Shown here one piece after another: positions 1 to 12,900 of a stretch of DNA of 64,000 bases (positions are counted from its first letter, which is position 1; every line of letters begins with the position of its first letter). Source of the DNA: Pseudoneurospora amorphoporcata (lineage: Eukaryota > Ascomycota > Sordariomycetes > Sordariales > Sordariaceae); the NCBI GenBank assembly GCA_033297205.1, contig MU859129.1, positions 86,492-150,491 of the forward strand. The letters are read 5' to 3'. The translations under genes were made by a program, and so were the position numbers. The notes beneath the pieces were generated by a model. The model searched no databases. It was not told where the DNA came from and worked only from the letters and a program-made list of their open reading frames with translations.

Positions 1-1
1 T

Positions 2-1081
2 GACCTTTTCGATCAACTGTTACATGCTATTTGCAGCACTGTTGACGACCTGGCCACTCGTGTGCTAGCCGATGGCCTGCTGTCGCACGTGGGCGCCATA
101 ACAACCATGATCCTTTCGCGAAGCTTCTTGTCGCTGAAGACCGTAAGGAAAATTCGGGCCGTTCTCCAGATCCGGTATGCGAGGTCAACAGAGTCACTCT
201 ACGATAACTCTGCCCTTCAAGCCTCTACGTCTCCAACCTACCTCTTGCCCAAGGGCAATGACCGCCTAGACCGAATTGCGACATCCATCTGGTTCAGAGA
301 AGCGGTGCAAACCGTCTTCCAGCTCAGGTTAACTTTACCCAAGGTCGAACACCTTCTCCTAGCACAGCCCGACGAGCGTCTCGAACACAAGTTAGACCGC
401 GCTATTGCCAGCCTGAAGCTCGTCAGCCCTACAAACCCGCGCGCAGTCGAGCGCGAGGAGCGCGCCAAGGCCCTACAGCGCTTAGCCAAGCTAGACTGGC
501 TCACCGAGCAAGTCGACGCCGCCGAGAAAGCCATCAAGGCCACAACCGAGGAAATCATGAACATGCTCGCCGTTACCGTTCCGCGCGACGTACGACCCCT
601 GACTTTGTGGCGGCAGCCCGCGTCTCTGGAGGAGCGCCTCAAGTACGATCGGGAGATGCGCACGCCCAATACTAGTCTTAACGCGGTCGCCGCGTGCTTC
701 ACTCGGAAGGAGGAACTGGATGACCAACTAGCGGATATGCTTATGGAAGCGTTGCCGGCACAGACGGCGGCTGAGATTCGCCAAGGCGCGAGGGAGACGG
801 CTACGGTACCGCATCTGATGGCCTTGACCAAGGAACACCTGATGAGTTTCCAGAGGAAGCCGGTCGTTGCTGTTTCTGCCAAGCCAAGGGTGGTGCAAGT
901 ACAAGTGGAGGACACAGAGCAGCAGCAGCAGCAGCAGAGAGAGAGGAGCTCTGCCTTTACGGCTAATGATAACCTAGCAGCCGCCGAGACGACTAGGAGG
1001 AAACTGGGCTTTGGTTGGAGGTCAGGAGGTGGTCTCTCGTCGTATTTACCCCTGAGAAGGGTTGCATCTGTTCAACGATAG
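2..1081 (+). CDS. unrecognised protein, C-terminal part (5' end outside window)
   Basis: The frame is open from base 2 to a TAG at 1079-1081 (about 359 residues), with no in-frame stop before the first possible start, so the gene probably begins left of the window. The visible protein is mostly helical. It has an N-terminal hydrophobic/amphipathic stretch (roughly residues 1-50), charged helices around residues 130-210, and an ordered segment rich in Leu/Glu up to about residue 300. A poly-Gln tract (CAG repeats near 919-936) and a disordered Ser/Arg tail follow. Codon use is GC-rich at third positions, as in its neighbours. I do not recognise a family; a scaffold or complex subunit would fit, but that is a guess. 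It is convergent with DPH1. Confidence 0.7.
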   Translation, partial: DLFDQLLHAICSTVDDLATRVLADGLLSHVGAITTMILSRSFLSLKTVRKIRAVLQIRYARSTESLYDNSALQASTSPTYLLPKGNDRLDRIATSIWFREAVQTVFQLRLTLPKVEHLLLAQPDERLEHKLDRAIASLKLVSPTNPRAVEREERAKALQRLAKLDWLTEQVDAAEKAIKATTEEIMNMLAVTVPRDVRPLTLWRQPASLEERLKYDREMRTPNTSLNAVAACFTRKEELDDQLADMLMEALPAQTAAEIRQGARETATVPHLMALTKEHLMSFQRKPVVAVSAKPRVVQVQVEDTEQQQQQQRERSSAFTANDNLAAAETTRRKLGFGWRSGGGLSSYLPLRRVASVQR

Positions 1082-1435
1082 AATCGCATTGGCGCGAAAA
1101 GAAAGAGGGAAATGGACAAGGATGGATTGTAAGAGTACCGGATGGACTGGATAGGATAGACGAATGGATATAAACGGGGCCAAGCCAGGCAATAAAGGGC
1201 TGACTTGGCTTCCTGTAACATTATGATAAACCAAAAGAGGTTGACATAACCTACCGTTGTATACGTACACGCAAATAAACATTTGGATATATAGCACAAC
1301 GATAACCTTGTTCACATTCACATGCCATTCCTCACGGGGATTTTGCATACCCAAGAAAAACAAAGTATCCTCCTTTTTGTATATCCGTACGCCAAATCCC
1401 AAAATCCCTGATACTGAAAACCTCTAGCCTCAAGC
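1082..1435. other. convergent 3' intergenic region
   Basis: A 354-base AT-richer stretch between two converging stop codons, presumably the two overlapping 3' UTRs. Short open frames here are not protein-like. No RNA gene or repeat was seen. Confidence 0.6.
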
Positions 1436-2794
1436 CTAAGCCTCAACAGCAGCAGGCTTCACCCTTCCCAACCCCTCCCTCCCATAATAATCCATCGGAT
1501 ACGCCCCCCTCCCCCAATCCTCCTTCTCCTCCAGGGCAATCAGCGCCTCATACGGCGTCAACAGCGGCCTAGGAAACGCATACCCCCAATCGATGCTCAG
1601 TCTCGGACACGCCACCTGCACCCAGCACTCGACATCGCTCATCATGGCCAACTTGGCCGGGAAGATCTCTGACAAGCAGAAATTAACAAACGGCGTACCA
1701 TTTGCCCTCAGTTTCTCCTCGATCAGTCCCAACGTATTGGGGTTCCCCTGCCGTCCCAGACTCCCCAGAATCAACCCCCATTTTTTGGCGGTTTTGGCTT
1801 GCTTGATAGCACCCCGTCTCACATCCTGCATCTCCTCATGCCCGTACGTCTCGTGCGTCAGCTTTCTGCTGTAGGGATCATAGCGGTACGCCGGGATGTC
1901 GGGGTTATGGATCATGATGCTCTCCAGATGAAACCTCCCGTCGCCCAGGTACAGGATCATATCCACTTGCTTGCCGGCCGCCGTCAAGAACTGCGCCAAA
2001 TTAGGTGACGTGCAGCCCAGGATCTCGCCCTTGGAAAGGGGCGCAATCTGCGGGATGATCACCTCGTACCCGGCTTTCTGGAGGGTGCTGCGCACGCCGT
2101 GGATGGTGGCGTTGAATTGGATTGTTCCCACCATGGCGATGGACTTGCCTGGCGCAAAGTTGCGTTCGAGCGTGGCGAGCAGGTGGGACGTGTCGATGCT
2201 GATGTCGACGAACACGTACAGAGTCTTGATCTTGGTTACGTCCACGGGGATCAGGCAGGAGTGCGCGTAGTGCACTAGCAGGTCGCACCCCATTGCGCGA
2301 GCGGTGTAGTCGTCGATGCAGCAGGCGCCGTAGGTGACGTCGCCCATGATCAGAGTTTCGATGCCCGGGCAGAATTCGGTCAAAATGTCGGAAATGGTGG
2401 TGGCGAAGAGCAGTAAGCCCTCGGGCATCTGCAGGGCGACGCGCTTGGCGTTGAGGGTGCGGATGCGGTGGATGGTCTTGTGGATCTCGAAGGAGTAGTT
2501 GGATGGCAACAGGGCGATGGCGGCGTTCAGGGCGGTGTCGTGCAGGATGTTGTCGGGGACTTGGTTGAGCATGCGGGGGGCGCGGCGCGGTTGGGCAACT
2601 TGGATTGCGCCGCTGTCCTCGATGGAGGTGTTGGGGGAGGGTTGAGTGGTGGAGGTCTTGACGGCGGCGGCGCTTTGGCGACCGAGGAATCGCTTCTTGG
2701 GGACTTTTTGCTGGACGGAGGGCGGAGGAGGGGGGTTCATCTCGTCGATGTCGGCGGCGATGCCGAGGTCGACTTGGGCACGGTCGTCCTCCAT
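1436..2794 (-). CDS. DPH1: diphthamide biosynthesis protein 1 (Dph1)
   Basis: Radical-SAM-type 3-amino-3-carboxypropyl transferase subunit that, with Dph2, starts the conversion of a histidine in elongation factor 2 to diphthamide in the cytosol. The 452-residue single-exon frame carries the family blocks: GDVTYGACCIDD (Cys158), LGCTSPN (Cys261) and VACPRLSIDWG (Cys396). Their spacing matches the three cysteines that hold the [4Fe-4S] cluster in archaeal Dph2. The first ~75 residues are a disordered, Pro-rich extension. I chose the ATG at 2792-2794 (Met-Glu-Asp-Asp) because homologues start with a short acidic segment. An in-frame ATG 17 codons upstream (2845) would add an unconvincing leader. 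It diverges from RPS6 across about 620 bp. Dph2 is a paralogue but lacks this full cysteine pattern, so Dph1 is the better call. Confidence 0.93.
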   Translation of the reverse strand: MEDDRAQVDLGIAADIDEMNPPPPPSVQQKVPKKRFLGRQSAAAVKTSTTQPSPNTSIEDSGAIQVAQPRRAPRMLNQVPDNILHDTALNAAIALLPSNYSFEIHKTIHRIRTLNAKRVALQMPEGLLLFATTISDILTEFCPGIETLIMGDVTYGACCIDDYTARAMGCDLLVHYAHSCLIPVDVTKIKTLYVFVDISIDTSHLLATLERNFAPGKSIAMVGTIQFNATIHGVRSTLQKAGYEVIIPQIAPLSKGEILGCTSPNLAQFLTAAGKQVDMILYLGDGRFHLESIMIHNPDIPAYRYDPYSRKLTHETYGHEEMQDVRRGAIKQAKTAKKWGLILGSLGRQGNPNTLGLIEEKLRANGTPFVNFCLSEIFPAKLAMMSDVECWVQVACPRLSIDWGYAFPRPLLTPYEALIALEEKEDWGRGAYPMDYYGREGLGRVKPAAVEA

Positions 2795-3418
2795 GTTGAT
2801 TGAGGATGCGAGTTGATGGGGTTCACTAAATTTGGTTTCCCTCACTCCCAGATACGCAGGACTCGAGGGTGTTGTGAGGAAGTTGAGTGTCTCGCCACGC
2901 TTTTGGAGTTGAGAGATCTCGGAGTGAGTGAGGTGAGGTTCGATTTGTCAAAGTGAAAATTGCCAAGTACCTAATAGGGTATATCGAAGTCTTGGGGAAC
3001 GAACTCTCAAATGCGATAGACGACAACTCAATGTGTCAACAATGCTATCTTATTGTATATGCTCCGGGCACACGGTTTCGTATGTTCAGCTTCCCGACGA
3101 ACCCGCCAGTATCTCATGTTTACCATGGCATGTCGTTGTCATTGAGACTTCACTTTGAGAATGTCGAAGTACATGGCCCAATCCGGTAAAGCTAACTTCA
3201 CGACTGGCAGATGGCCCAAGCGCAACGGGAAAATTTAAAGTGGGCCGGCCTCTCGCTACCACCAATCAATACCCCGGACATTGTGCCCTAAGATTTCGAC
3301 CATATTGTCCTTAGCAAAAGCGGTCACCACCCACACAAAATCTTCCCCTTCGGAATTTCTCGAGTCGTCTCAATTCGCAACACCCAACTCCGGTCGTTCA
3401 GCCCCAAATACCGCCAAA
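2795..3418. promoter_or_regulatory. divergent promoter region DPH1 / RPS6
   Basis: A 624-base region between two divergent start codons that must hold both promoters and 5' UTRs. I see no convincing TATA box and no coding-like frame. The bases just before the RPS6 ATG (GCCAAA) fit a fungal start context. Confidence 0.5.
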
Positions 3419-4695
3419 ATGAAGGTACGACGATCCCCCGATATCCACGGCGTCATGGCTACGGCATCACTGCGATTCTGCGCTCTTTTACGAGCCCGAG
3501 CGTCCAATTTCGAATTTCGACACTTGGAGGTCGCGAAAATGGGGACTAGGGCGAGGAAGAGGAGCCAGAACACGACCAGCAACGACGATGATGATGGGAA
3601 TGGACACATGGACACCAGGCTGACCCCACGTCCAACCCACAGCTGAACATTTCGTACCCTGCGAACGGCTCGCAGAAGCTGATCGAGGTCGAGGATGAGC
3701 GCAAGCTCCGCCACTTCATCGAGTAAGTTCCAACCACCTGCCTACAAGCAGCACTTGGCACCTGAGGACATGTCGCTAACAGACTAACTACAGGAAGCGC
3801 GTAAGTCTCCCCGATACATCGGCGACAAATCGAAATCAGACGCCATGACCGAACTCCGAAGCTGACACACCGACTATAGATGGGCGCTGAGGTCCCCGCC
3901 GACCCTCTTGGTGATGAGTGGAAGGGCTACATCCTCCGCATCACCGGCGGTAACGACAAGCAGGGTTTCCCCATGAAGCAGGGTGTCATCGCCCCCAACC
4001 GTGTCCGCCTTCTCCTCTCCGACGGCCACTCCTGCTACCGTGCCCGCCGCAGCGGTGAGCGCAAGAGAAAGTCCGTCCGCGGTTGCATCGTCGGCTCTGA
4101 TCTCTCCGTCCTTGCTCTCGCCATCGTCAAGCAGGGCGAGCAGGACATCCCCGGCCTCACCGACACCGTCCACCCCAAGCGTCTCGGCCCCAAGCGCGCC
4201 ACCAAGATCCGCCGCTTCTTCGGCCTCAGCAAGGATGACGATGTACGTGTTTCTCTACGCAACCTCGTCATCGCCTGCCCGCGCGCTGTGTCGATGATCC
4301 TCGCACAGTTCGTTGGGTAGAGTCTGAGATGAAAACCAAGGCTAATTATCCAAATTTTTCCACGACGAATAGGTCCGCAAGTACGTCATTCGCCGCGAGA
4401 TCCAGCCCAAGGGTGACAAGAGGCCCTACACCAAGGCCCCCAAGATCCAGCGCCTCGTCACTCCCCAGCGCCTCCAGCACAAGAGACACCGTCTCGCTCT
4501 CAAGCGCCGCCAGGCCGAGAAGGTCAAGGAGGAGGCTGTAAGTTGTCCCCGGAAACCTTGATAAACAAGGCTGCAGAAATGCTAACAATCACCCAACAGT
4601 CTGAGTACTCTCAGATCCTCGCCAAGCGCATCGCTGAGGCCAAGGTCCAGAAGGCTGATGCCCGCAAGCGCCGCGCCTCCTCCATGCGCAAGTAA
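3419..4695 (+). CDS. RPS6: 40S ribosomal protein S6 (eS6)
   Basis: Structural protein of the small cytosolic ribosomal subunit and the classic target of TOR-dependent C-terminal phosphorylation. Six exons join in frame: 3419-3424 (ATG AAG only), 3643-3722, 3794-3800 (7 nt), 3880-4242, 4373-4537 and 4600-4695. The joined N-terminus reads MKLNISYPANGSQKLIEVED, followed after the micro-exon by EKRMGAEVPADPLGDEWKGY, unmistakable eS6. Introns have donors GTACGA, GTAAGT, GTAAGT, GTACGT and GTAAGT; the last has a GCTAAC branch point at 4581. Exon 1 of two codons and exon 3 of seven bases mean ATG-initiated frame callers would start it wrongly at 3880. The C-terminus ends in the Arg-Arg-Ala-Ser-Ser motif typical of the fungal phosphosite. 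Usual length for the family. Confidence 0.96.
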
Positions 4696-6960
4696 GCGTT
4701 CGGAGTCAGGTGTGATGGATGATATCCGGTTGCTTTCACGAATTTTCGGTCATGGCGCGGTTTATCTGTTGACTCGACCGGGGGGCACGTTTGTTGTGTG
4801 TAACATGAGCACCCTTTAAAAAGGGCTTCTTCCACGACAAACTACCAGGAATTGAGTCTTCAATGAGAGTTGATACCAAAACACAAACGAGCATTCAGCA
4901 GCTTCGCTTCGGGTTCGCGTTATACGGAATATTATGACGGGGACCCGTTTTTGATACCAATACTCCCGCCACTCGATCATTGACATATTTGGGGAACGGA
5001 GGCAACTGAGGTAGAATCCAAAATCAACAATGGGTCTGAATTGTTCGCTTCATATGGGTTTTCTATGACTGGGTGCTGTGCGTGAAGTCATGTCTATGTC
5101 CGGATTTAGGAACATATGATGAAGGCGTAGACTTGTAAAAGTTGCAACGACTTGCATAGTAAAAAGTAAACATCTGTCTGGTACCATCACATGCATTTCT
5201 TGGGTTACCAAAATCCGCTGCTGTCCGCGTCTATCTTTTTGATTCAGCTCTTGGTATCCACCTCTACATATTATTTTTGGTTCAGAAAGTTTACGTCGAA
5301 AACTACTCATGTTCATTCGAAGCTGTCTTCGCTCTTCCTGAAACACCAAAAAAAAAAAAAAAAAAAAAAAAAAAAACACTATGACCTGCTAACGTAGCCA
5401 CGGCTTGTTATCATACAATTCTATCACCCTCGCCACCTACAATGCCATACCTTTACACTGTCCACACCGAGTAGGTATTAATCTTGAGCTTCCTGTTCAA
5501 GTCCAATCACCGATTGGTAGAGGTATGATATAGATAGTATGTAGGTAGCCAATACATATCATTCCCAAGTAAACATCGATTCAATATTCACCTTTATCCA
5601 ACTTCTTCCAACACATGTTTCGCTTAACTTTCGGGAACACCTCACTAGATAGACTCAAGAATTCCAAAGGGATATCAATAGTTCAAGCCGCCGCACCCCA
5701 CTCCCTCCCCCTGTTAATACTGTATGTACATGTAGAATCTGTTCATGCTTTTTTTCCCCTCGCCGTCCGTGTCTTTCCTCCCTCCGTAGGTATGTATGTA
5801 TATATATGCATGCTATGCGTAATTGGTTCCCCAGAAGGTTTTTACGAAATGTCTATACGAGGTGTTTTTATGATGTGTTTGCAAAGAGTTCACAATGTAT
5901 TTACCAGGTACTCTAGTTAGAAATTATCGGAGAAGGTTTCCCTCCTTCCTTCGAGTCTCATCCCGTATGTTAGTCTTTGTGTAAACGAAGGTACATAAGT
6001 AGCCCTACTTGATCGTTGCTCTTGAAGTTTTGACTAGTTCATCCTTCTTGGTTTGCACTTCTTGATCTCCTTGTTGGTTTCCCTTACTACATACTTTCGA
6101 AACATGATTCATTATGTTTCCTTTGTCGCTGTCTTCGTCTTCCATCAGGGTTCAATCAGGTTTTATCATTTGTTTGGCAGAAATAAAAATAAATAAATGC
6201 AAGATGGCGAGTTGATGGTAAAGGGGGAGGGTAAGCTCTGTTGAAAGGAAGCGATTCAAATCTCATGCAGATAAAGGGAAGCCGAACATATCCCCGACCT
6301 CCTTCTCCAACTAAAGGGAGCAGAACTTCTGAGCAACCATGATCTCACGACATACACATGCCTGCTACTTCATTCTTTTAACATTGTAAAACTCCATTTC
6401 GCGCGGCTAATCATTCTAACCTCCCCTATCTCCTATTGCTAATCTTTTCCTTCTTCATCCATGCAAAGAAGCTGAAGCTCAAGCTCCAAGCCAATCAACC
6501 CAGCAAAAGGCAAAACCCCAGGTCCAGAAAAGGAGGAAGACGAGACCTGCACTTCCCGCCGACCCCTCTCTGTTTCCCTTTGTAAACCTTTTTTTCATGC
6601 CAGACTGATGTGCTCAAGAGCGGAAAATAAAATGAAAAAATGGTTGCAATAACAAACCAACAGAAAATCCTCTTCTCCCCAATCTAAAACCTCCATGCGC
6701 GTAAACCTTGTATGACCATAACTTAAAAAGACCGCCACCATCATTTACCATTCCTGCTTCCAGGCAATTTATGCCACCCTTTCTGCCATTCCACCTATGT
6801 GATGCTTATGTTTCGGCTTATGTACCTCTTGTGCTTCTCCTCTTCCGTACGGTTCCCTGCTCAATCTCCACTTACCACCCATCCCCATTCCCGCTCCTTC
6901 CATTGTTCTTTCCATCGTTGATATATAAATGACTCTGTGAAAGCGCAAGTCGGGGCATGT
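4696..6960. other. long convergent intergenic region
   Basis: About 2.3 kb between the RPS6 stop and the TOM1 stop. It is AT-richer than the flanks, with short open frames that are not protein-like. Apart from a poly-A tract at 5348-5376 I see no gene, tRNA or transposon. It presumably contains both 3' UTRs. Confidence 0.5.
5348..5376. repeat. poly-A homopolymer (29 nt)
   Basis: Uninterrupted A run directly visible in the intergenic DNA. It could be a slippage tract or the tail of an old retroposed copy, but no recognisable retroposed sequence precedes it. Confidence 0.9.
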
Positions 6961-9900
6961 CTACGCAAAGCCAAAGTAGTCGCTACCCGCGGTAATAGCC
7001 TTGAGCAGCTGGCTCCTCAGAGTTTCGTAGCTTTCGTACTCGGGAAGATCAAGTTCTGCAACGTTATTGGTTAGCCAATGGTATCATTCTCAGTGGACCG
7101 GGAAAAAGAAAACTTACGGTTGAAGCAAGTATGAGAGCTAGGAAGACGATCCTTGCTGCCATAGTCACGATGAATATTGAACCTGCTGACACCATTCATG
7201 CCCTCCAACTCCTTGAAGCCATTCAGAGGCACCTTGGATGTGCCCGTGACGAACTGAAGAAGCTTGGCGAGTTCCTCCTTGTCGAAGGACCGGACAGCGC
7301 GCCAGAACCACTGAATCTGAGGGGCGCCGGCAGAGTAGTTGTGGTACTCGGTGTTAGCCTTCCAGTCGTCGATGTCAATATCAGGCAGACCGGAAATGAG
7401 AAGTTCGAGTTCCTGTTCGTTGAAGATGGCAATGAGCTCTTCGGGGATGATCTCGTGGAAGCCTGTTTATTGGTCAGTTATGTACTATAACCCAAGACAG
7501 AGAGGAGCTGGACTTACCGGTAAGGAATGCCTTCATTTGATCCTTGACCGAGGTGATGAGCTTGTGCTCGACGATCAGACGGACATATTCATGCTTGTTC
7601 TCCTCCGTAACAGGAATGTTGCGGCCGTTCTCAATCAGATCGACAACCTTGACCTCGCCGAACACGTCATCCTCGACTGAAAAGGTCTCGGTGATGATAT
7701 CAGTAATATCATTTTCGAGCATCCAGACAAGGGACTTGTAGTAATCCGGATCAAACGACTCCATGTCCTTGACCGACACGGGCTTGCCGAGGATGCGCTT
7801 ATAGACCGCACGGCTGAAGTAGCAGTCAAGCAGACGACCCTCGTAAAGGGCCTTGCCGATGATTCTGCCAATGAACTTGAAGAAGGGCAGATGCTCGTCG
7901 TTGATAGGACTCAACTTGTTGGGGTGGAAGGTTGTGCGGTCCGAAGACACCGGAACGAAAAGGACGTAGTTGGGGTCGAACATTTGTCTGGAGAGCACCT
8001 GGAACCACTCGCGAGTAACACCGCCAGCATCGACACCTTCCTCACCCTGGAAACGGATGTTCAGCTTTCCAAACTTCAACTCCTCGGCCTTCTTGTAATA
8101 GAGCGACCGGAACGAGTCATGGAAGACGTGCTCACGGCGCACTTGAAGTTGCAATGGAGGGAAAGACTGCCTCGTCTGTTGGTGCTTGGAGTGCACGCTA
8201 CGGTTGAAGTAGTTGCGCTTGTTGTCGAATTCCAAGACCTTCGGATTCTTGACCAGCAGCGAGAAGGTGCCGGACATGAGCTTGGGGTTGTGTCGGACGA
8301 GCTCGTTGAGGATACGGCGATGCTCCTCGGTGAAGGTAAAGAACAAGCCGGCAATGCGGTCCTCTGGAGGCGGGCTGGTGAGAAGCATTTCCTTCTGCGA
8401 ATTGGCGTTCGACGCCGCCGAAGCATCCGACAGTGTCGTATTCTTGCAAACCACCATCAATGACTCGATGAGCGGCAGGAGAATCGTGGCCACGTTGAGC
8501 ATGTTGTCGCGCTGCCTAATTGCGCTCAAGCAAGCGCTCAGCTTATCCCACATCGTGCCGAATGTCGGGTTCCAGTAGAGAGAACCCAGGAGGTCCTCCT
8601 TAGTGTTCTCTCCTTCGGCAGGCTTGTCCTGCTTCTTGCTCTTGCTATCGAACAAGTGGTCGAGCGCCGTGAGGACACGTAGGAGCTTGTTCTGCTCCGA
8701 TGCGCCTGGCGAGAACTTGGCGAGGGCAACGCCCTGGATTTGGGTGCCGGACTCAGCCTTCAAGATATGAGGAAGCAAGTTGTCAAGATCTGAGAGAATG
8801 TTCTTGCTCAAGACCCTAGCTTGGCGAACCAACTCGTCTCCAAATACCTTCTTCGCGCCAGGGATGTTGGAAAGATTCTTGATCGTAGAGATGGTGTTCT
8901 GGAATGTCTTGGAGCTGCATTCACGCGCCACGAAGATGTTGATCACCAGCTTAAGATTGTGCTCAGGGATCGTCGGCGGCGTGAGCGCCCGGAACTTCTT
9001 CTCCTTCTCGGACATGGACAAATGAGACTGAAGAGAACTCTCACCAGCCTGTTCCTTGGGTGCTTCTGGCTCCTTGTTCTCTTGATCTGGTTGCGCTGGC
9101 TGTTCGCTGGAACCAGCTGCTGGAGCAGATTCAGAAGGCTGCTGGGTCGCCTCCTGCTGGGCGGACGAGGCCTGCTCGGTCGAGGCTTGCTCTCCGGGTG
9201 CGCTGGCAGCCGCTTCACGTTCAGCCGCAGCCTTTTCTTCGGCTTCCTTCCTCTTCTTCACTTCCTCTTCGAACTCCTTGCGTCTCCGCTCAATCGCTTG
9301 AAGCGGGATGGTAACCTTATTGAGGAGATCAGCCAGTACCTGCATGACTGCAGAGCTCTCCATGACGAGGTTGCGATCCAGAAGAGTCAATAGGGAGTTG
9401 ACAGCAAACTTGGGAGCCTTGCCACCGACATCCTTGCCCTTACCCTTGCGGCTCAGGCTTCGCTTGAGCGTGGATGCCACCGTCTCATGCTCAGTCAAGA
9501 ACACAGATGGTACATGAGGGTTGAGCTTGGAAAGCTCCACCAAAAGGTCAAGACATTGCTGAACAATCAACAGCGGCGACACCTCCGAGCTGGTAGGGAA
9601 CTGACCGCTAGTGTTGTTGTTGTTAGTGCCGCCTGTGAGGGTTCGCTTCAAGGGGTGAGGCGTCTTAGCGTCCTTCTCCTTTGGTTGCTTGGCCTTGTAA
9701 GAGATCTGGGCAAAGCTACGCTCCACGGCGTCCATGTTCGTGCATCCATCTTGGAGAATTTGCAGCAAAGAGGAGATGACATCGAGTCGGTTTTGGCGAT
9801 TTTCGCACAGGTTGGCGAAAATATTGAAGAGATTGGAGCGAATTGAGCCTTGCTGAGAGACAAACATCAGGCGAAGGAGGGTAGCAATGCCCTGCTTGTC

Positions 9901-12900
9901 CAACATCTGAACCACAGTGCGCCTCTGGACCTTTTGGACAGCTCCAGCACCTGCCTCAACAGGGCGCTGAGTGTCTCGGGGGCGAGAAGCCGGTTGGCCA
10001 CCTTGGGCGGCGTGGAGTTGACGATGGCGCGCCACAAGAGTGCGGGCTTCTGCGGCCAACTCTGGGCCAAGGTGCTCCATGATGTCTTCGCCCTGGTCGA
10101 GTAGGACCTGTTGGCGGAGACCAGGGGGGAAAGTCAACAGGATGCTTGCGGGATCCATGTCAGCCGGACCAAGGTCTTGGCCGCCTGCTGCAGCTTGTCG
10201 TTCCCGACGCCTCTGTTCGTGCTGCTCCTGGTGGAGAATCTCGTTACGAAGCTCCTCCGGGAGTGCTTCAAGGAACTCTTGGAAGACCTCAGTGTTTTCG
10301 CCCTCCTGTTGAACCTGCTCTCGCGCCTGGGATCTTCGGGTGCTGATAGCCTGGGCGATCACCTCGTCCCTGAACTCTTCAGGAAGGGCTTCGAGATACT
10401 CGGCGTCGATACCCAGTTCAGTGATATCGATCTGCTGGTTACGGAGAGTGTAGTAGACACGAGGACGTTCATCCTCGGCCTGCTGCTCGGCATTCTCGCC
10501 CACGCCTTGAGTTTCAACGCCTTCCATCGAGGTTGCCTCTTGAGCCGCAGCATTTGCCTCCTGATCAGCGACGGCTTGCGCAGCAGCTTGTGCGGCAGCT
10601 TCAGCTCGTTCTCGCTCAAGGCGCTCACGCTCCTCTGCTTCCTTCTTCTCACGCGCAGCCTTCTCTTCCGCTTCCTTGGCCTCTCTCTTCTTGCGCTCCT
10701 CCTCTTGTCGCTTCTTCCGCTCTTCCTCTGCTTTGCGATCGGCCTCCGCTTTACGAGCCTTTTCCTCCTTCTCAGCTTGAATTGCTGCCGGAGTAAGCTT
10801 GGAAATGATGAGCGGTGCAAGCTTCTGAGCCTTGTCCTGGTGGCCAAAGCCAAAGATCATCTTGACCTCTTGTTGCCATCTCTCATGTGTAGATTCCGGC
10901 GAAAACTGAACGGCTTGATGAGGTTCCTGATAGGTATCGCGCCGAGCTTCAGTGGAGCGAGACTCGCGGGAGTGGGGGGGAGGAATTGGGATGGCGTTGA
11001 GTTCGCGGATGATTCCACCTGGTCCGTCTGCTGTGAAATGCAAGGCCAAGGGTCCTCCTGCAGCGCTGAGACGCACGTCAGGTAAGTGTTGGACGAGGTC
11101 GCTGATGAAGGCCAACGGCTCAACGCCCATGCCCATGCCTAGGCCTCCAATCATGTTTTGAGTGATCCCTAGACGAACCAGCTGGCTGTGAGCATTACGA
11201 GGAACCTCACGACGAGCCTGAGGAAGCAAGAGGGGATTTGTTCCAGACATGACGTCGGCCGGAGGGGGCAGATGTCTGCTGAGATGCGCAGGGCGACGGA
11301 AGAAGTTTTGGAAGTCTGAGAACCCGTTAGCACTCTAAACAAGGCAGACCATATCTTCGGCTTTAAGAACTTACCAAGCGCGTCACGGTGTCTTCCGACC
11401 ACGAAAGGACTGTTGGGCCAAGGGCTCCGGGACGGCCGATGCCGATGGTTGGGCTCGATGGCAATGTCCCAACCAAGCCCCGATGGCATGTTGGGTGCAA
11501 GCAAGTCATCGTCTGCTTATCATGTCAGCTCCCAGATCTGGTGAAGGGACTCGTTTCCAGAACTTACGAAGACCATCGCCGTCAAAGTACATGTCATCGT
11601 CCATGTCGTCTTCTTCACCTTCATCTTCATCATCTGTTCAAGGAAGTTAGCGACCCGTTCACCCTTCTCAAGCATCCTGGGAACTTACCGTCTTCTTCGC
11701 CATCTTCATCATCGTCGATGTAGTGCCCGTCAAAGTCGCGAATTGGCTCGGCATCAAGGTCATCGCCAGCATTGCCCATAGCCGCTCGCATGATTTCGGG
11801 GAGGGTCCGACGGTTGTGAAGTTGAGCCTCCTGCATATTCTGAGCCTCAGCTCCGTAGTCGAGCTCTTCCTCGTCCTCTTCATCATCCTCGTCGGTGCCA
11901 TCATCCCACGACGCACCGTCATCAATAGCATTGCCCTCTTCATCGACAATGTGGATGTCGTCTTCCATGTCATCCATGTCTTCGGAGCCGACTTCGTCGT
12001 CCTCATCCTCATCACTAAGCTCTTGCTCGTCATCTTCATCCATGTCGTCATCTTCATCCATGTCATCCATGTCCTCATTGTCCTCTTCGTCATCGTTCTC
12101 ACCCATAATGACCTCGACAACGCCAGGTTGACCGGGCATTCCTCCCATCTCGCCCATCTCGCCAAGCTCGTCTTCGTCGTCGCTAGGGTTGTCTTCGTTG
12201 TCCTGTGACATGTCGTCGCCATAGTCAAGCTCGTCGTCGTATTGCTCGTCGTCATACATGTCTTCATCATCATCTTCATCCTCGTCGGAGAACTCGTCAT
12301 CACGTCCGGGTTCAAGCATGCCCAAAGTGGAGTTGCGATAAAGATCAGGCGTCTCCTCGCGATCATCTGAGAGATCATCAGAGACGGACGACCCGTCGGA
12401 CAGGAACTCGTCCTCGGCTTGATCGGTACCAGCTGTACCCGAAGGAGGGATGAGACCTAATTGACTCATCGAGACTGCAGTCTTTGTGAGCGTTTTCATG
12501 ACCGCGAGGATGGGCTTGAGTGGAGCCTTGTTGTGCGGGAATGTGAGGTCAATGTCGGCGATGGACGCAGCCAAGGACGTGAGGTAACCCTTCTCATACA
12601 TGAGACGCTTCAGCTGAGCTTGAGACCGTCCGATTGACGGATCTGTACCGCGCGGGTTGCTGGGGCGCGATTCTTTATCTCCTTCGCCGATCATCTGGGC
12701 CATCAACTCTGCGAGAGCATTCATCTTTCCGTATCGAACATCAAACGGCTCCCCGGAGACAGACGCATCCTTGTAGGCGCGAAGGATGGTATCCAGGACA
12801 AACCGGCGGATAAAGAGCAAGTCCGGCTCGTCATCATACTCAAACGGCTCATGGGTACGGCTCTGAGGCTTCTCGCCGGTCCTAGAAACAAGGGCAACCA

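Noticed and set aside
11723..12208. long antisense frames across the TOM1 acidic region
   Set aside because: GAT/GAA/GAC-rich codons read as Ser/Ile/Val-rich frames on the other strand; composition shadows of a well-supported exon.
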